DNA of 64,000 nt from Nocardioides sp. Root240 (GTDB lineage Bacteria; Actinomycetota; Actinomycetes; Propionibacteriales; Nocardioidaceae): contig NZ_LMIT01000010.1 of assembly GCF_001428825.1 (NCBI RefSeq), forward strand, positions 445,909-509,908, given 5' to 3'. Positions 52,423 to 61,071 of the stretch are shown one piece after another; position 1 is the first letter of the stretch, and every line of letters begins with the position of its first letter. The translations under genes were made by a program, and so were the position numbers. Under the pieces are notes generated by a model that was not told where the DNA came from, searched no databases, and was given only the letters and a program-made list of their open reading frames with translations.

Positions 52423-52509
52423 GCTTGTAACTCGGTGTCCGTGCCACTGCCACGGACTCCTGACCGGTCAGGACACCATGGCAGTGGTACCGGACACCGA
52501 GTTACAAGC
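52423..52509. terminator. 87-base near-perfect palindrome after DUF1116 gene
   Basis: Left arm 52423-52465 and right arm 52466-52509 pair over nearly their whole length, starting GCTTGTAACTCGGTGTCC and ending in the reverse complement, with GACCGGTC at the centre and only a few mismatches. It begins four bases after the operon stop. A terminator is likely; its great length could also mark a small palindromic repeat. Confidence 0.6.
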
Positions 52510-52526
52510 CGCGACCGCGGGCGGCC

Positions 52527-53174
52527 TCAGGCGGCGAGCGCGTCGCGGACCTCCGCGGCCGACGGCTCGCCGGCCAGCGCTGCGTGGAGGACCCGCCGCA
52601 CGGTCCGGGTACGACGCCCGGGCAGCACCGTCTCGAGCAACCGCGCGAGCGCCTGCACGTCCTCGGCCGGCGCTGCCCCTCCGATCCGGTCGGCGATGCC
52701 GAAGTCGGCGAGCAGGGCGACGACATCGGGCCCCCGCTTGCGGAGCAGCACGTTCGACGGCTTCACGTCGCGGTGCACCACGCCCACCCGGTGCGCCTCG
52801 GCCAGACCGTCCGCGACCTGCGCCACCACCCGCACCGCCAGGTCCGCCGGGAGCGCCCCGCGCCGGAGCCAGCCGCCGAGGTCGCCGTCGGGCACCAGCT
52901 GGCTGGCGATGTAGAGCCGACCGCCGACCTCGCCGTGCGCGAACACCTGCACCACGTGCGGCGAGTCCAGCGCCGCCTGGGCGCGGGCCTCTCGCCCGAA
53001 GCGCAGCCGGAAGTCCGGGTCGTCAGCCCGCTCCGGGGTGATCAGCTTGAGCGCGACGTGGCGGTCGAGCGTGGTGTCGACGGCGTCGTACACAGTGCCC
53101 ATGCCGCCCTGCCCGAGGCGTCGCTCGATCCGGTAGGGACCGAGCTCGTCGGGGTCGGGTGGCAGCGGCACCAC
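52527..53174 (-). CDS. Serine/threonine kinase-like protein lacking the activation segment
   Basis: A 215-residue Pkn-type kinase. N-lobe: RRLGQGGMGTVYDAV (P-loop, residues 18-32) and Lys43 in VALKLI. Catalytic loop: HRDVKPSN with Asp136. DFG at 157-159. The sequence then passes directly from IADRIGGAAPAEDV into a helix resembling helix F (ALARLLETVLPG), so the activation loop, P+1 loop and APE motif are missing, and the C-lobe is short. There is no membrane anchor or sensor. It may be an inactive scaffold or a kinase with unusual substrate binding. Starts at GTG 53174 or 53171. Confidence 0.75.
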   Translation of the reverse strand: MVPLPPDPDELGPYRIERRLGQGGMGTVYDAVDTTLDRHVALKLITPERADDPDFRLRFGREARAQAALDSPHVVQVFAHGEVGGRLYIASQLVPDGDLGGWLRRGALPADLAVRVVAQVADGLAEAHRVGVVHRDVKPSNVLLRKRGPDVVALLADFGIADRIGGAAPAEDVQALARLLETVLPGRRTRTVRRVLHAALAGEPSAAEVRDALAA

Positions 53175-53260
53175 CCCGTTCTACCTGCTCGGCGACCGCT
53201 CGCGTCCGGTCATCCCCAGCCGGCGCTCAGCTCTCGGTCCGCACGGCCGAACAGGGTGGC

Positions 53261-54241
53261 ATGGAGTGGGCGGGCCCGGTGGGCGAGGCGGCGTACGGCG
53301 CCGACGCGTTCACCGCGGCAGCGCGGAGGGTCGTCGACTACCTGAGCCGCGCCACCCCGCTGGAGACCTGGTCCGTCTCGCGGGTCGCGGGCGGTGAGCA
53401 GGTCCACGTCCACGTGCGGGACAGCGAGCTCATCACGACCGGCCAGCGCGTGGACTGGCAGGACAGCTTCTGCCGCCGGATGACCACCGGTGCAGCCCAC
53501 GTCGTCGTGGACAGCGCCGCGGACCCGGACTACGCCCCGCTCCCCGCGGCGCAGGACGTCCGCGCCTACGTCGGGTACCCCATCGCCGACGAGAACGGGG
53601 AGCTCTTCGGGATCCTCTGCGGTGTGGGCGACACGCCCCTCGCGGACGCCGACGCCGTCGACCCGGTCCTGGTCGAGATGCTCAGCGGCCTCCTCTCGAC
53701 CCAGCTGGTGGTGTCGAGGGCGGCCGACCGCGAGGTGCGGGCGGCGCAGGTCGCCGCGGCGCAGTCGGACACCGACGCGCTGACCGGGCTGACGAGCCGG
53801 CGGGGCTGGGACCTGTTCGTCGACGACGCCCAGCGCCGCATCGACGCCTTCGGCGACCTGGTCGCCGTGGCGGTCGTCGACCTCGACGGCCTGAAGCTCG
53901 TCAACGACACCGCCGGCCACGCGGCCGGCGACGAGCTGATCCGCCGGGCCGGTCGCGGACTGCGCGCCGCGGCGGGACGCCAGGACAGGGTGGCCCGCTA
54001 CGGCGGCGACGAGTTCGCGATCCTCACCAACAACGTGCCGGTCACCGACCTCGATCGGCACTACGCGCGCTTCGTCGAGGCGTTGGCCGGCGAGGGCGTC
54101 CGCGCGTCGCTGGGTCACGCCTGGACGGGGCCCGGCACGGCCACGGTCGCCGACGCCTTCGAGCGCGCCGACGCCGCGATGTACGCCGTCAAGCGCAGCC
54201 GCGCCGGACTCAGAACAGCAGCGCCGTCCCCGGGTCGTTGA
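53261..54241 (+). CDS. GAF-GGDEF diguanylate cyclase
   Basis: A 326-residue signalling protein. Residues about 20-150 are a GAF sensor domain (YVGYPIADENGELFGILCGVG). A short helix links to a GGDEF domain: DALTGLTSRRGWDLF, VVDLDGLKLVNDTAGHAAGD, and the active loop YGGDEFAIL near residue 247 with intact GGDEF. It should make cyclic di-GMP from GTP. No RxxD inhibitory site appears four residues before GGDEF (the segment is RQDRVARYGG), so product inhibition may be weak. No phosphodiesterase domain. Its end overlaps the converging E2 gene by 32 bases. Confidence 0.88.
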   Translation: MEWAGPVGEAAYGADAFTAAARRVVDYLSRATPLETWSVSRVAGGEQVHVHVRDSELITTGQRVDWQDSFCRRMTTGAAHVVVDSAADPDYAPLPAAQDVRAYVGYPIADENGELFGILCGVGDTPLADADAVDPVLVEMLSGLLSTQLVVSRAADREVRAAQVAAAQSDTDALTGLTSRRGWDLFVDDAQRRIDAFGDLVAVAVVDLDGLKLVNDTAGHAAGDELIRRAGRGLRAAAGRQDRVARYGGDEFAILTNNVPVTDLDRHYARFVEALAGEGVRASLGHAWTGPGTATVADAFERADAAMYAVKRSRAGLRTAAPSPGR

Positions 54242-55499
54242 TCATCCCCGCGACGTCGGCGAGGAACTGCGTGCCGGTCGCGCCGTCGATGTGGCGGTGG
54301 TCGAAGGACAGCGACAGGGTCATCACGTGACGTGGGACGACCTGGCCGCCGACCACCCACGGCTGGGGCTTGATCGCGCCGAGGCAGAGGATCGCGGACT
54401 CGCCGGGGTTGATGATCGGCGTCCCACCGTCGACCCCGAACACGCCGATGTTGGAGATCGTGAACGACCCGCCGGCGAGGTCGTGGGGCTGGGTGCGTCC
54501 CTCGCGCGCGGTCGAGGTGAGCACCTCGAGCTCGTGGGCCAGGTCGGCGAGGGGCAGGGCCTGGGCGTCCTTGATGTTGGGGACGACCAGGCCGCGCGGG
54601 GTGGCGGCGGCGATGCCGAGGTTGACGTAGTGCTTGATGACCACCTCCTGGGCGGCCTCGTCCCAGGTGGAGTTCACCAGCGGGTTGCGACCGAGGGCCA
54701 GGACGCAGGCGCGTGCGGCGATCAGCAGCGGGCTGACCTTGACGCCCGCGAGCTCGCGTCGCTCCTTGAGACGCGCGACCAGCTCGACCGTCGCGGTGGC
54801 GTCGATCGTCGTCCACGTGGTCGCGTGGGGTGCGGCCGAGGCGGACGCGACCATGGCGGCGGCCATCTGCTTGCGGACGCCCTTGATCGGCTCGCGGGTC
54901 TCGCGGCCGGTGGGCGGCGCCACGACGGCGGACGGTACGACGGGCGCGAAGGTGCCGACGGCGGCCAGCACGTCCTCCTTGCTCACCGTCCCCTTCGGCC
55001 CGGTCGGGGTCAGGGCGGCCAGGTCGATGCCGAGGTCGCGGGCGAGCCGGCGGACCAGCGGTTTGGCGAGGGCGCGGGTGTCGCCGCGGCCGGGGTCCCG
55101 TGACGGCCGCGGCGCGACCTCCTCGACCGCCGAGGGGGCCGCCTTGCGCGCGCGCCGCTTGAGCGTGCGCTGGCGCGGCCCGTAGCCGACCAGGGTCACG
55201 TCGCCGACCGGCGGCACGTTCGTATCGATCACCTCGGGACCAGCAGGAGCGGCCGACGGGTCGCCGATCCGGATGATCGGGGTGCCGACCTGGACGGTCT
55301 CGCCCTCCTTGGCCAGCAGGCCCAGCACCACGCCGGCATAGGGCGAGGGCAGCTCGACGAGCGACTTGGCGGTCTCGATCTCGACGACCACGTCGTTGAC
55401 GGCGACCACGTCGCCCTCCTTGACCCGCCACGCGACGATCTCGGCCTCGGTGAGGCCCTCGCCGACGTCGGGGAGCTTGAACTCGTTCACACCCGTCAT
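54210..55499 (-). CDS. 2-oxoacid dehydrogenase E2 (dihydrolipoyl acyltransferase)
   Basis: A 429-residue E2 core. One lipoyl domain (residues 1-80) carries the lipoylated Lys45 in EIETAKSLVEL. A peripheral-subunit-binding domain follows near residues 140-180 (LAKPLVRRLARDLGIDLAALT), and the catalytic domain ends with SFDHRHIDGATG. It transfers the acyl group from E1 to CoA. It is the third gene of an E1alpha-E1beta-E2 operon; no E3 gene is present, so lipoamide dehydrogenase is supplied from elsewhere. Features of E1 and the gene order point to a branched-chain 2-oxoacid dehydrogenase, but pyruvate cannot be excluded. Confidence 0.92.
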   Translation of the reverse strand: MTGVNEFKLPDVGEGLTEAEIVAWRVKEGDVVAVNDVVVEIETAKSLVELPSPYAGVVLGLLAKEGETVQVGTPIIRIGDPSAAPAGPEVIDTNVPPVGDVTLVGYGPRQRTLKRRARKAAPSAVEEVAPRPSRDPGRGDTRALAKPLVRRLARDLGIDLAALTPTGPKGTVSKEDVLAAVGTFAPVVPSAVVAPPTGRETREPIKGVRKQMAAAMVASASAAPHATTWTTIDATATVELVARLKERRELAGVKVSPLLIAARACVLALGRNPLVNSTWDEAAQEVVIKHYVNLGIAAATPRGLVVPNIKDAQALPLADLAHELEVLTSTAREGRTQPHDLAGGSFTISNIGVFGVDGGTPIINPGESAILCLGAIKPQPWVVGGQVVPRHVMTLSLSFDHRHIDGATGTQFLADVAGMINDPGTALLF

Positions 55500-55511
55500 G
55501 ACCAGGTCCTC

Positions 55512-56489
55512 TCAGTAGCCGAAGGTGCGGTCGACGGCGTCGAGCACCCGGTCGAGGTCGGGCAACCAGGCCTCCTCGATCCGGGCGGCCGGGTAGGGCG
55601 TGTCGTAGCCGCCGACCCTCAGGACCGGCGCCTCGAGCGAGTGGAAGCACTCCTCGGTCACCCGGGCGGCGACCTCGGCGCCGAGGCCGAGCGTCTGGTG
55701 GGCCTCGTGGACCACGACGAGGCGACCGGTGCGTCGTACCGACTCGATGACGGGCGCCAGGTCGAGCGGCGAGAGCGTGCGCAGGTCGATCACCTCGATC
55801 GAGCGGCCCTCCTCCTCGGCCACGGCGGCGACGTCGAGGCAGGTCGACATCGTCGGGCCGTAGCCGACCAGGGTGACGTCGGAGCCGGGACGTACGACGC
55901 GCGAGTGCCACAGCGGCGGCAGCGGGGCGCTCTCGTCGACCTCGCCCTTCGTCGAGTGGTAGAGCCGCTTGGGCTCGAGGAAGATCACCGGGTCGTCGGC
56001 GGCGATGGCCTGCTGGAGCATGCCGTAGGCGTCGGCCGGGTTGGAGCAGGTGACCACCTTGAGGCCGGGCGTGTGGACGAACTGCGCCTCGGGCGACTCG
56101 CTGTGGTGCTCGACGGCGCCGATGCCGCCGCCGTACGGGATCCGGATGACCATCGGCACCTTCACCCGCCCCTGGCTGCGGAAGTGGAAGCGGGCCACCT
56201 GGCACACGATCTGGTCGTAGGCGGGGTAGACGAAGCCGTCGAACTGGATCTCGACCACGGGCCGGTAGCCGCGCAGGGCCAGGCCGACGGCGGTGCCGAC
56301 GATGCCCGACTCGGCGAGCGGGGTGTCGATGATCCGGTCGTCGCCGAAGTCCTTCTGCAGGCCGTCGGTGATCCGGAAGACGCCGCCGAGCGTGCCGACG
56401 TCCTCGCCCATCACGAGGACCTTCTCGTCGTCCTCGAGCGCCTTGCGCAGGCCGGCGTTGAGCGCCTTGGCCACGGTCATCGTCACCAT
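55512..56489 (-). CDS. 2-oxoacid dehydrogenase E1 component, beta subunit
   Basis: A 325-residue TPP-dependent dehydrogenase beta subunit. Typical blocks: VMGEDVGTLGGVFRITDGL, DTPLAESGIVGTAVGLAL, VEIQFDGFVYPAYDQI, RIPYGGGIGAVEHHSESPEA, and LVGYGPTMSTCLDVA near residue 210. It forms an alpha2beta2 heterotetramer with the E1 alpha chain, decarboxylating a 2-oxoacid. The ATG shares one base with the E1 alpha stop (TGATG), so the two subunits are coupled in amount. The downstream E2 gene starts 12 bases after its stop. Confidence 0.92.
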   Translation of the reverse strand: MVTMTVAKALNAGLRKALEDDEKVLVMGEDVGTLGGVFRITDGLQKDFGDDRIIDTPLAESGIVGTAVGLALRGYRPVVEIQFDGFVYPAYDQIVCQVARFHFRSQGRVKVPMVIRIPYGGGIGAVEHHSESPEAQFVHTPGLKVVTCSNPADAYGMLQQAIAADDPVIFLEPKRLYHSTKGEVDESAPLPPLWHSRVVRPGSDVTLVGYGPTMSTCLDVAAVAEEEGRSIEVIDLRTLSPLDLAPVIESVRRTGRLVVVHEAHQTLGLGAEVAARVTEECFHSLEAPVLRVGGYDTPYPAARIEEAWLPDLDRVLDAVDRTFGY

Positions 56490-57616
56490 CAGAGCACCTC
56501 CTCGAAGGATGCGGCGTGGGCGTCGTACGCCGCCTGCTGGGCCGCGAGCTCGGGCGTCTGCTCGACGTGGACCAGGTCGAAGATGTCGTGGGCGACGGGC
56601 TCCGGGAGCTCCTTGCACTCGCGGCGCATCCGCTCGCCGAGCGCGTCGGCCTCGGCCGCGATCGCGGCGAGGTAGGCGTCGTCGACCAGGCCTTCGTTGC
56701 GCAGGTGGGTCTCGAGCCGCGCGATCGGGTCCTTGGCCTTCCACGCCTCGACGTCGCCACCGCGCCGGTAGCGGGTCGGGTCGTCGGTGGTGGTGTGTGC
56801 GCCCATCCGGTAGGTGTAGGCCTCGACGAAGGTCGGGCCCTGGCCGTCGCGGGCCCGCTGCAGCGCCGCCTGCACCACGGCGTAGGTCGCCAGCACGTCG
56901 TTGCCGTCGACGCGGACTCCCGGGAAGCCGAAGCCCTGGGCCCGGCGGTAGAGCGGGATCCGCGTCTGGCGCTCCAGCGGCTCCGAGATCGCCCACTGGT
57001 TGTTCTGGCAGAAGAACACGACCGGCGCGTTGTAGGACGCCGCGAAGACGAACGACTCGTTGACGTCGCCCTGCGAGGTCGCCCCGTCGCCGAAGCAGGC
57101 GACGACGGCCGTGTCGCGCTCGGGGTCGCCGGTGCCGACAAGGCCGTCGCGCTGGACGCCCATGGCGTAGCCGGTGGCGTGCAGCGAGTGCGCGCCGACC
57201 ACGATCGAGTAGAGCCCGAAGTTGTGGTCCTGCGGGTCCCAGCCGCCCTGGTCGGTGCCGCGGAACAGGCCGAGCAGGCGGACCGGGTCGATGCCGCGGG
57301 TCCAGGCGACGCCGTGCTCGCGGTAGGTCGGGAAGGCGAAGTCCTGGGGCCGCATCGCCCGGCCGGCGCCGATCTGGGCCGCCTCCTGGCCGAGCAGTTG
57401 GGGCCACAGGCCGAGCTCGCCGTGCCGCTGCAGCGCGGTGGCCTCGTTGTCGACGCGGCGGACCAGCACCATGTCGCGGTGGAAGCCGCGCAGCTGGTCG
57501 GCGGTGAAGTCCGTGTCGAAGGCGGCGGGGTGGACCCGCTCGCCCTCGGGCGTCAGGAGCTGGACCAGCTCGGGTTCGTCGGCGCCGGGGGCCGGTCCGA
57601 AGACAGCGTCGGTCAT
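56489..57616 (-). CDS. 2-oxoacid dehydrogenase E1 component, alpha subunit
   Basis: A 375-residue thiamine-diphosphate-binding subunit. The TPP motif runs from GDGATSQGDVNESFVFAAS to NAPVVFFCQNN (residues about 170-205). PTYREHGVAWTRGID and YRMGAHTTTDDPTRYR (the phosphorylation-loop region in mitochondrial relatives) are typical. It decarboxylates a branched-chain or pyruvate-type 2-oxoacid. The ATG at 57616 has GGAG at the right distance; a GTG at 57622 would add two residues. It is the first gene of the operon. The 109-base upstream stretch holds no recognisable operator. Confidence 0.92.
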   Translation of the reverse strand: MTDAVFGPAPGADEPELVQLLTPEGERVHPAAFDTDFTADQLRGFHRDMVLVRRVDNEATALQRHGELGLWPQLLGQEAAQIGAGRAMRPQDFAFPTYREHGVAWTRGIDPVRLLGLFRGTDQGGWDPQDHNFGLYSIVVGAHSLHATGYAMGVQRDGLVGTGDPERDTAVVACFGDGATSQGDVNESFVFAASYNAPVVFFCQNNQWAISEPLERQTRIPLYRRAQGFGFPGVRVDGNDVLATYAVVQAALQRARDGQGPTFVEAYTYRMGAHTTTDDPTRYRRGGDVEAWKAKDPIARLETHLRNEGLVDDAYLAAIAAEADALGERMRRECKELPEPVAHDIFDLVHVEQTPELAAQQAAYDAHAASFEEVL

Positions 57617-57725
57617 CGCCACTCCTGGTGGGTCCGTGGCAACCGGGTTCGCCGCTGCACGGGTGGGGGAACAAGTGGGCAGGCGGCCCGACTCTAGCCA
57701 CTCGGGTGGGTGACCGTGTGCCGGA

Positions 57726-58607
57726 TCACTGATCCCACGATACTCGCGGGTCCGGCTCCTGCTCTCGGGAAGATCGCCAGAGCGACCCGGCGACCAGCAC
57801 GATGCCCACCGGTACGGCGACGAGGAAGCCCCGGGCGTACGGCGACAGCGAGCTGAGCACGGTGTCGAGCATGACCCGGACCAGGTCCTGGTCGCGGGTC
57901 TGCGCCTTGTCGACGGCGGCGTCGGTGAGCGGTCCGACGGCGACCATCACGACCACGGCACCGAGCGCACCGCCGAGCGCCGCGAGGCCGAGCGTGCGGA
58001 TCCGGCCGCGCCACCCCGAGGCGAGCAGCACCGCAGCCGCCACCATGCCTGCCCACAGGAACGGCAGGGCCCGGGCCGGACCGTGCGCCGCGCGGTACGC
58101 CGGCCCGGCGTCCACGATCTTCGCCCGCTCCACGACCGGGACCTGCAGCGGGATCCTGGGCAGCACGGCGATCGGGATGCCGCGCCCCGCCAGTTCGGCC
58201 AGCACCAGGGCGACGACCCGCGACCCGTCGACGGTGAGGTAGCCGGACCGCGAGGCGTCCGGGTCCTCGAGGATCGCGATCACGTCGTCGTGCAGGTCGG
58301 TGTTGGTCTCGCGCCAGTAGTCCGGGAAGGCGGGGCTCTCGACGACCGTCCGGGCGGCCTCCCGCGCCCACTCGCCGACGGCGGCCGGCAGCTGGATCGG
58401 GACGTACTGCTGCAGCGCGGCGACCGCCGCAGCCGAGGCGGAGTCGGCCATGACGGTGCGGACCGCGGGGTCCTCGGCGAGCGGGGCGACCGTGTCGACG
58501 TACTCCTGGCGGTCGTCGACGCGCGCGGTCACCCACGTCGTCGCGATCACGAACGGCGCCAGGATCGTCGCCACGACGACCAGCAGGAAGGCGGAGAAGG
58601 TCCTCAT
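57726..58607 (-). CDS. Hypothetical multi-pass membrane protein
   Basis: A 293-residue membrane protein. One helix at residues about 5-25 (FLLVVVATILAPFVIATTWV) is followed by an external domain of about 150 residues, with conserved-looking DDRQEYVDTVAPLAEDPAV and FPDYWRETNTDLHDDV. Three helices follow from about residue 185 (LWAGMVAAAVLLASG, LGLAALGGALGAVVVMVAVG, FLVAVPVGIVLVAGSLW). I recognise the general layout from other actinobacteria but no function. The gene is followed by a 109-base stretch without genes leading to the E1 operon. Confidence 0.7.
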   Translation of the reverse strand: MRTFSAFLLVVVATILAPFVIATTWVTARVDDRQEYVDTVAPLAEDPAVRTVMADSASAAAVAALQQYVPIQLPAAVGEWAREAARTVVESPAFPDYWRETNTDLHDDVIAILEDPDASRSGYLTVDGSRVVALVLAELAGRGIPIAVLPRIPLQVPVVERAKIVDAGPAYRAAHGPARALPFLWAGMVAAAVLLASGWRGRIRTLGLAALGGALGAVVVMVAVGPLTDAAVDKAQTRDQDLVRVMLDTVLSSLSPYARGFLVAVPVGIVLVAGSLWRSSREQEPDPRVSWDQ

Positions 58608-58617
58608 CGTCGTCGCG

Positions 58618-58668
58618 TCAGCGCTCCTCGTCGTGGGGCGCGGGCGGCGGCTCGATCACGTGCGACAT
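58618..58668 (-). CDS. Possible 16-residue leader peptide
   Basis: A very short frame, MSHVIEPPPAPHDEER, with an AGGA ribosome-binding site eight bases before its ATG. It ends 10 bases before the membrane-protein start, so it could be a leader ORF controlling that gene. Length alone makes this doubtful. Confidence 0.25.
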   Translation of the reverse strand: MSHVIEPPPAPHDEER

Positions 58669-58686
58669 GGGGCATTCCTACCGGCT

Positions 58687-59178
58687 CTAGACGTCGTCGG
58701 CAGCCGCGACCCGCCAGTCGCCGTCGACCCGCGCGAGCTGCAGGGTGCCGCGGTCGGCGGCGCTGCCGCCCTGCCACAGGGCGTCGAACCCGGTCCGGTC
58801 CTCGCCGTGGTAGCGGAACTCGACGACGTACTCGACCCGCGCCACGTCGTCCTCGTCGGAACGCACCTGGACGCTGACGTCCACGTCGGTGTCGTCGGCG
58901 TAGTCGAGGAAGGGGTTGTCGGCGTTGGCCTTCGCGGCGGAGTCGGCGAAGGCGTCGCAGTCCGCGAACGGGTGACCCTCGAAGAGGACGTGCTGCCAGT
59001 CCTCGGTCGCGAGCTCGCACTCGGTCGTCCAGTCGCCGGTCCACTGCGCGGTCAGGAACTCCTCGGCGACCTCGTCCGGTCCGGGGCCCCGGTTCGCCAG
59101 CACGAGCGCCACGGCACCGCCGACCACGGCGACGGCGAGCAGCAGCACGATCCCGACGACGGTACGACGACGGCTCAC
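58687..59178 (-). CDS. Membrane-anchored NTF2-like protein
   Basis: A 163-residue protein starting VSRRRTVVGIVLLLAVAVVGG: basic residues plus a single N-terminal membrane helix. The outside domain (DEVAEEFLTAQWTGDWTTEC to the end) looks like an NTF2/DUF4878-type fold with two Cys residues for a possible disulphide. Such proteins often occur near cell-envelope genes and have no fixed function. The GTG overlaps the stop of the preceding zinc-peptidase gene as GTGA, so both are made together. Confidence 0.65.
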   Translation of the reverse strand: MSRRRTVVGIVLLLAVAVVGGAVALVLANRGPGPDEVAEEFLTAQWTGDWTTECELATEDWQHVLFEGHPFADCDAFADSAAKANADNPFLDYADDTDVDVSVQVRSDEDDVARVEYVVEFRYHGEDRTGFDALWQGGSAADRGTLQLARVDGDWRVAAADDV

Positions 59179-60161
59179 GACGTACCTGCAGCCGGTCCGG
59201 CGCCGGCCAGGCCGGCGACGAAGTCGAGCTTGTCCAGCACCGGGGCGGGGATCACGAAGGGGTACACGTCGTCCTTGCCCATCGAGCGGTTGATCTGGTT
59301 GAGCGCCACCGACAGCGGGACCCACACGGCCCGCACCAGGTCGCGGAAGACGCTGAACGCGGCGACGTCGACCGTCACCAGGCCGTAGGCGGCTGCTGTC
59401 TCGCAGGTGTCGTTGATGTGCAGGTAGTGCGCGAAGGTCTCCGCGAAGTCCTCGAACGGGTGCATGGTGGCGTAGGTCGTGATCGCCCACCCCTCCCAGC
59501 CCGCCGGCGGGCCCCCGGCGTAGTGGCGGTCGATCGCGGCCTGGTAGTCGGCGGTCTCGTCACCGAAGAGCTCGCGGCAGCGGGCCAGCCGGTCCGGGTG
59601 CGCCTCGGTGACCAGCCGGGACTGGAGGAAGTGGCCGACCTCGTGGCGCAGGTGGCCGAGCAGCGTGCGGTACGGCTCGCCGAGCTCCTCACGGATCCGC
59701 TCCCGCCGCGCGTCGTCGGACTCGGCCAGGTCGATGGTGATCACGCCGTCCGCGTGCCCGATCACGACGTTCTCGTCGACGCTCGACAGCATGTCGAAGA
59801 CCAACCCGTCGAGGTCGAACCCGAGCGAGTCGAGCTCGACGACGAGGTGCCGCTTGGCCGCCTCGGCGGCGGGGAACTGCGCCATGCCCTCGAGGTCCTC
59901 GGCCGCCGGCCGGGTGCGGGTCAGGTCGCACGCCGAGCACTGGCCCCCCTCGATCGGCGCCAGCCAGGTGCAGCCCGAGAGGTTGAGGTTCGCGCACACG
60001 TGCCAGACCAGGCCGGCCTGGTCGACGTACCGGCCGTCGGCGTCGAGCGGGACGAGGTCACGCTCGGTGCGGGAGAAGCCGAGCGCCGTGCCGCAGGAGA
60101 CGCAGACGGAGTTCTCGAAGAAGAGCGGGCTGTCACAGATCCGGCAGGTGAACGCGCGCAT
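59175..60161 (-). CDS. Zinc-ribbon/zinc-dependent peptidase (Peptidase_Mx-type)
   Basis: A 328-residue protein. The N-terminal zinc ribbon has CRICDSPLFFENSVCVSCG (four Cys), and a second Cys pair occurs in GGQCSACDL. The catalytic motif is LRHEVGHFLQSRLV near residue 170 (HExxH). Later HPFEDFAETFAHYLHI adds a likely third ligand, Glu or His. This combination is the putative zinc-binding peptidase family found beside transglutaminase/ATP-grasp genes. It is cytoplasmic by sequence. It sits directly downstream of the transglutaminase gene, with a 34-base gap, and likely shares its transcript. Confidence 0.82.
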   Translation of the reverse strand: MRAFTCRICDSPLFFENSVCVSCGTALGFSRTERDLVPLDADGRYVDQAGLVWHVCANLNLSGCTWLAPIEGGQCSACDLTRTRPAAEDLEGMAQFPAAEAAKRHLVVELDSLGFDLDGLVFDMLSSVDENVVIGHADGVITIDLAESDDARRERIREELGEPYRTLLGHLRHEVGHFLQSRLVTEAHPDRLARCRELFGDETADYQAAIDRHYAGGPPAGWEGWAITTYATMHPFEDFAETFAHYLHINDTCETAAAYGLVTVDVAAFSVFRDLVRAVWVPLSVALNQINRSMGKDDVYPFVIPAPVLDKLDFVAGLAGAGPAAGTS

Positions 60162-60195
60162 CAGGTTTCCTTCCGGTCGGGTCGAGCGGGGACCA

Positions 60196-61071
60196 TCAGA
60201 TCGGCGCCACGTCGACGGAGACGGCGAGCTGGGACTTCTTGGCCTCGGTGAAGATCACGCCCTTGAGGGGAGGGACGTCGCCGTAGTCGCGGCCCCACGC
60301 GAGGGTGACGTAGCGGTCGTTCTGCCACTGGTCGTTGGTCGGGTCGAGGGCGAGCCACTCGTCGTCGCCGAGCCAGACCGCGACCCACGCGTGCGAGGCG
60401 TCGGCGCCCACCACGCGCTCCTTGCCGGGCGGCGGCTCGGTGGCGAGGTAGCCGCTGACGTAGCGCGCGGCGAGGCCGTGGGCACGCAGCGCGGAGAGCG
60501 TGAAGTGGGCGAAGTCCTGGCACACGCCGGCGCGCTTGGCGAGGATCTCCGAGACCGTCGAGGTGACCGTCGTGGCGGTCGCGTCGTAGTCGAAGTCGGC
60601 GTGGATGCGGTGCACCAGGTCGGTGACCGCCTCGCCGACCGGCCGGCCCGGGGTGAGCGAGTCGGCGGCGTAGTCGCGCGCGCCGCCGTGCACGGGGACC
60701 GCGGCGCTCGGCAGCGCGAAGTCGGTGGCCCTCCACGCGCCGGGGGCGGCCGGTGACAGCAGCGGGCGCACCGACTCCCACGGTCGCGCGGCGGCCTCCT
60801 CGTCGACCGCCGGCGGTACGACGTCGACCTCGCCGCTGCCGACGACGACCAGCTGGCTGTGCGGGCTGGTCACCTGGAAGTAGGTGACCGTGTTGCCGTA
60901 GTAGTCGGCATCGCGGCTGAGGTCGCCCGGCTCGGGGTCGACCCGCACGTCGTAGCCGGTCACCTGCTGCCACGGCAGCGAGCGCGGGACGAGGTGGCCG
61001 ATGCCGTAGCTGTCGGTGACGTCGTCGTCGTAGGTGTAGGTCGTGCGGTGCTCGACCCGGTAGCGCGTCAT
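60196..61071 (-). CDS. Transglutaminase-like cysteine protease family protein
   Basis: A 291-residue protein with the bacterial transglutaminase N-terminal domain (YRVEHRTTYTYDDDVTDSYG) and the transglutaminase core. Its triad is Cys in GVCQDFAHF, His in ASHAWVAVWL, and Asp in LALDPTND. It may cleave or cross-link peptides. The ATG overlaps the stop of the ATP-grasp/alpha-E gene (ATGA). Proteins of this type are almost always found beside the alpha-E and DUF2126 genes seen here, and the set is thought to make or process a peptide or amide-linked product that has not been identified. Confidence 0.88.
   Translation of the reverse strand: MTRYRVEHRTTYTYDDDVTDSYGIGHLVPRSLPWQQVTGYDVRVDPEPGDLSRDADYYGNTVTYFQVTSPHSQLVVVGSGEVDVVPPAVDEEAAARPWESVRPLLSPAAPGAWRATDFALPSAAVPVHGGARDYAADSLTPGRPVGEAVTDLVHRIHADFDYDATATTVTSTVSEILAKRAGVCQDFAHFTLSALRAHGLAARYVSGYLATEPPPGKERVVGADASHAWVAVWLGDDEWLALDPTNDQWQNDRYVTLAWGRDYGDVPPLKGVIFTEAKKSQLAVSVDVAPI

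Noticed and set aside
57721..57740. Inverted repeat GGATCACTGATCC near the membrane-protein stop
   Set aside because: Six-base arms with a one-base spacer are too short to fold into a useful hairpin and no gene starts nearby.
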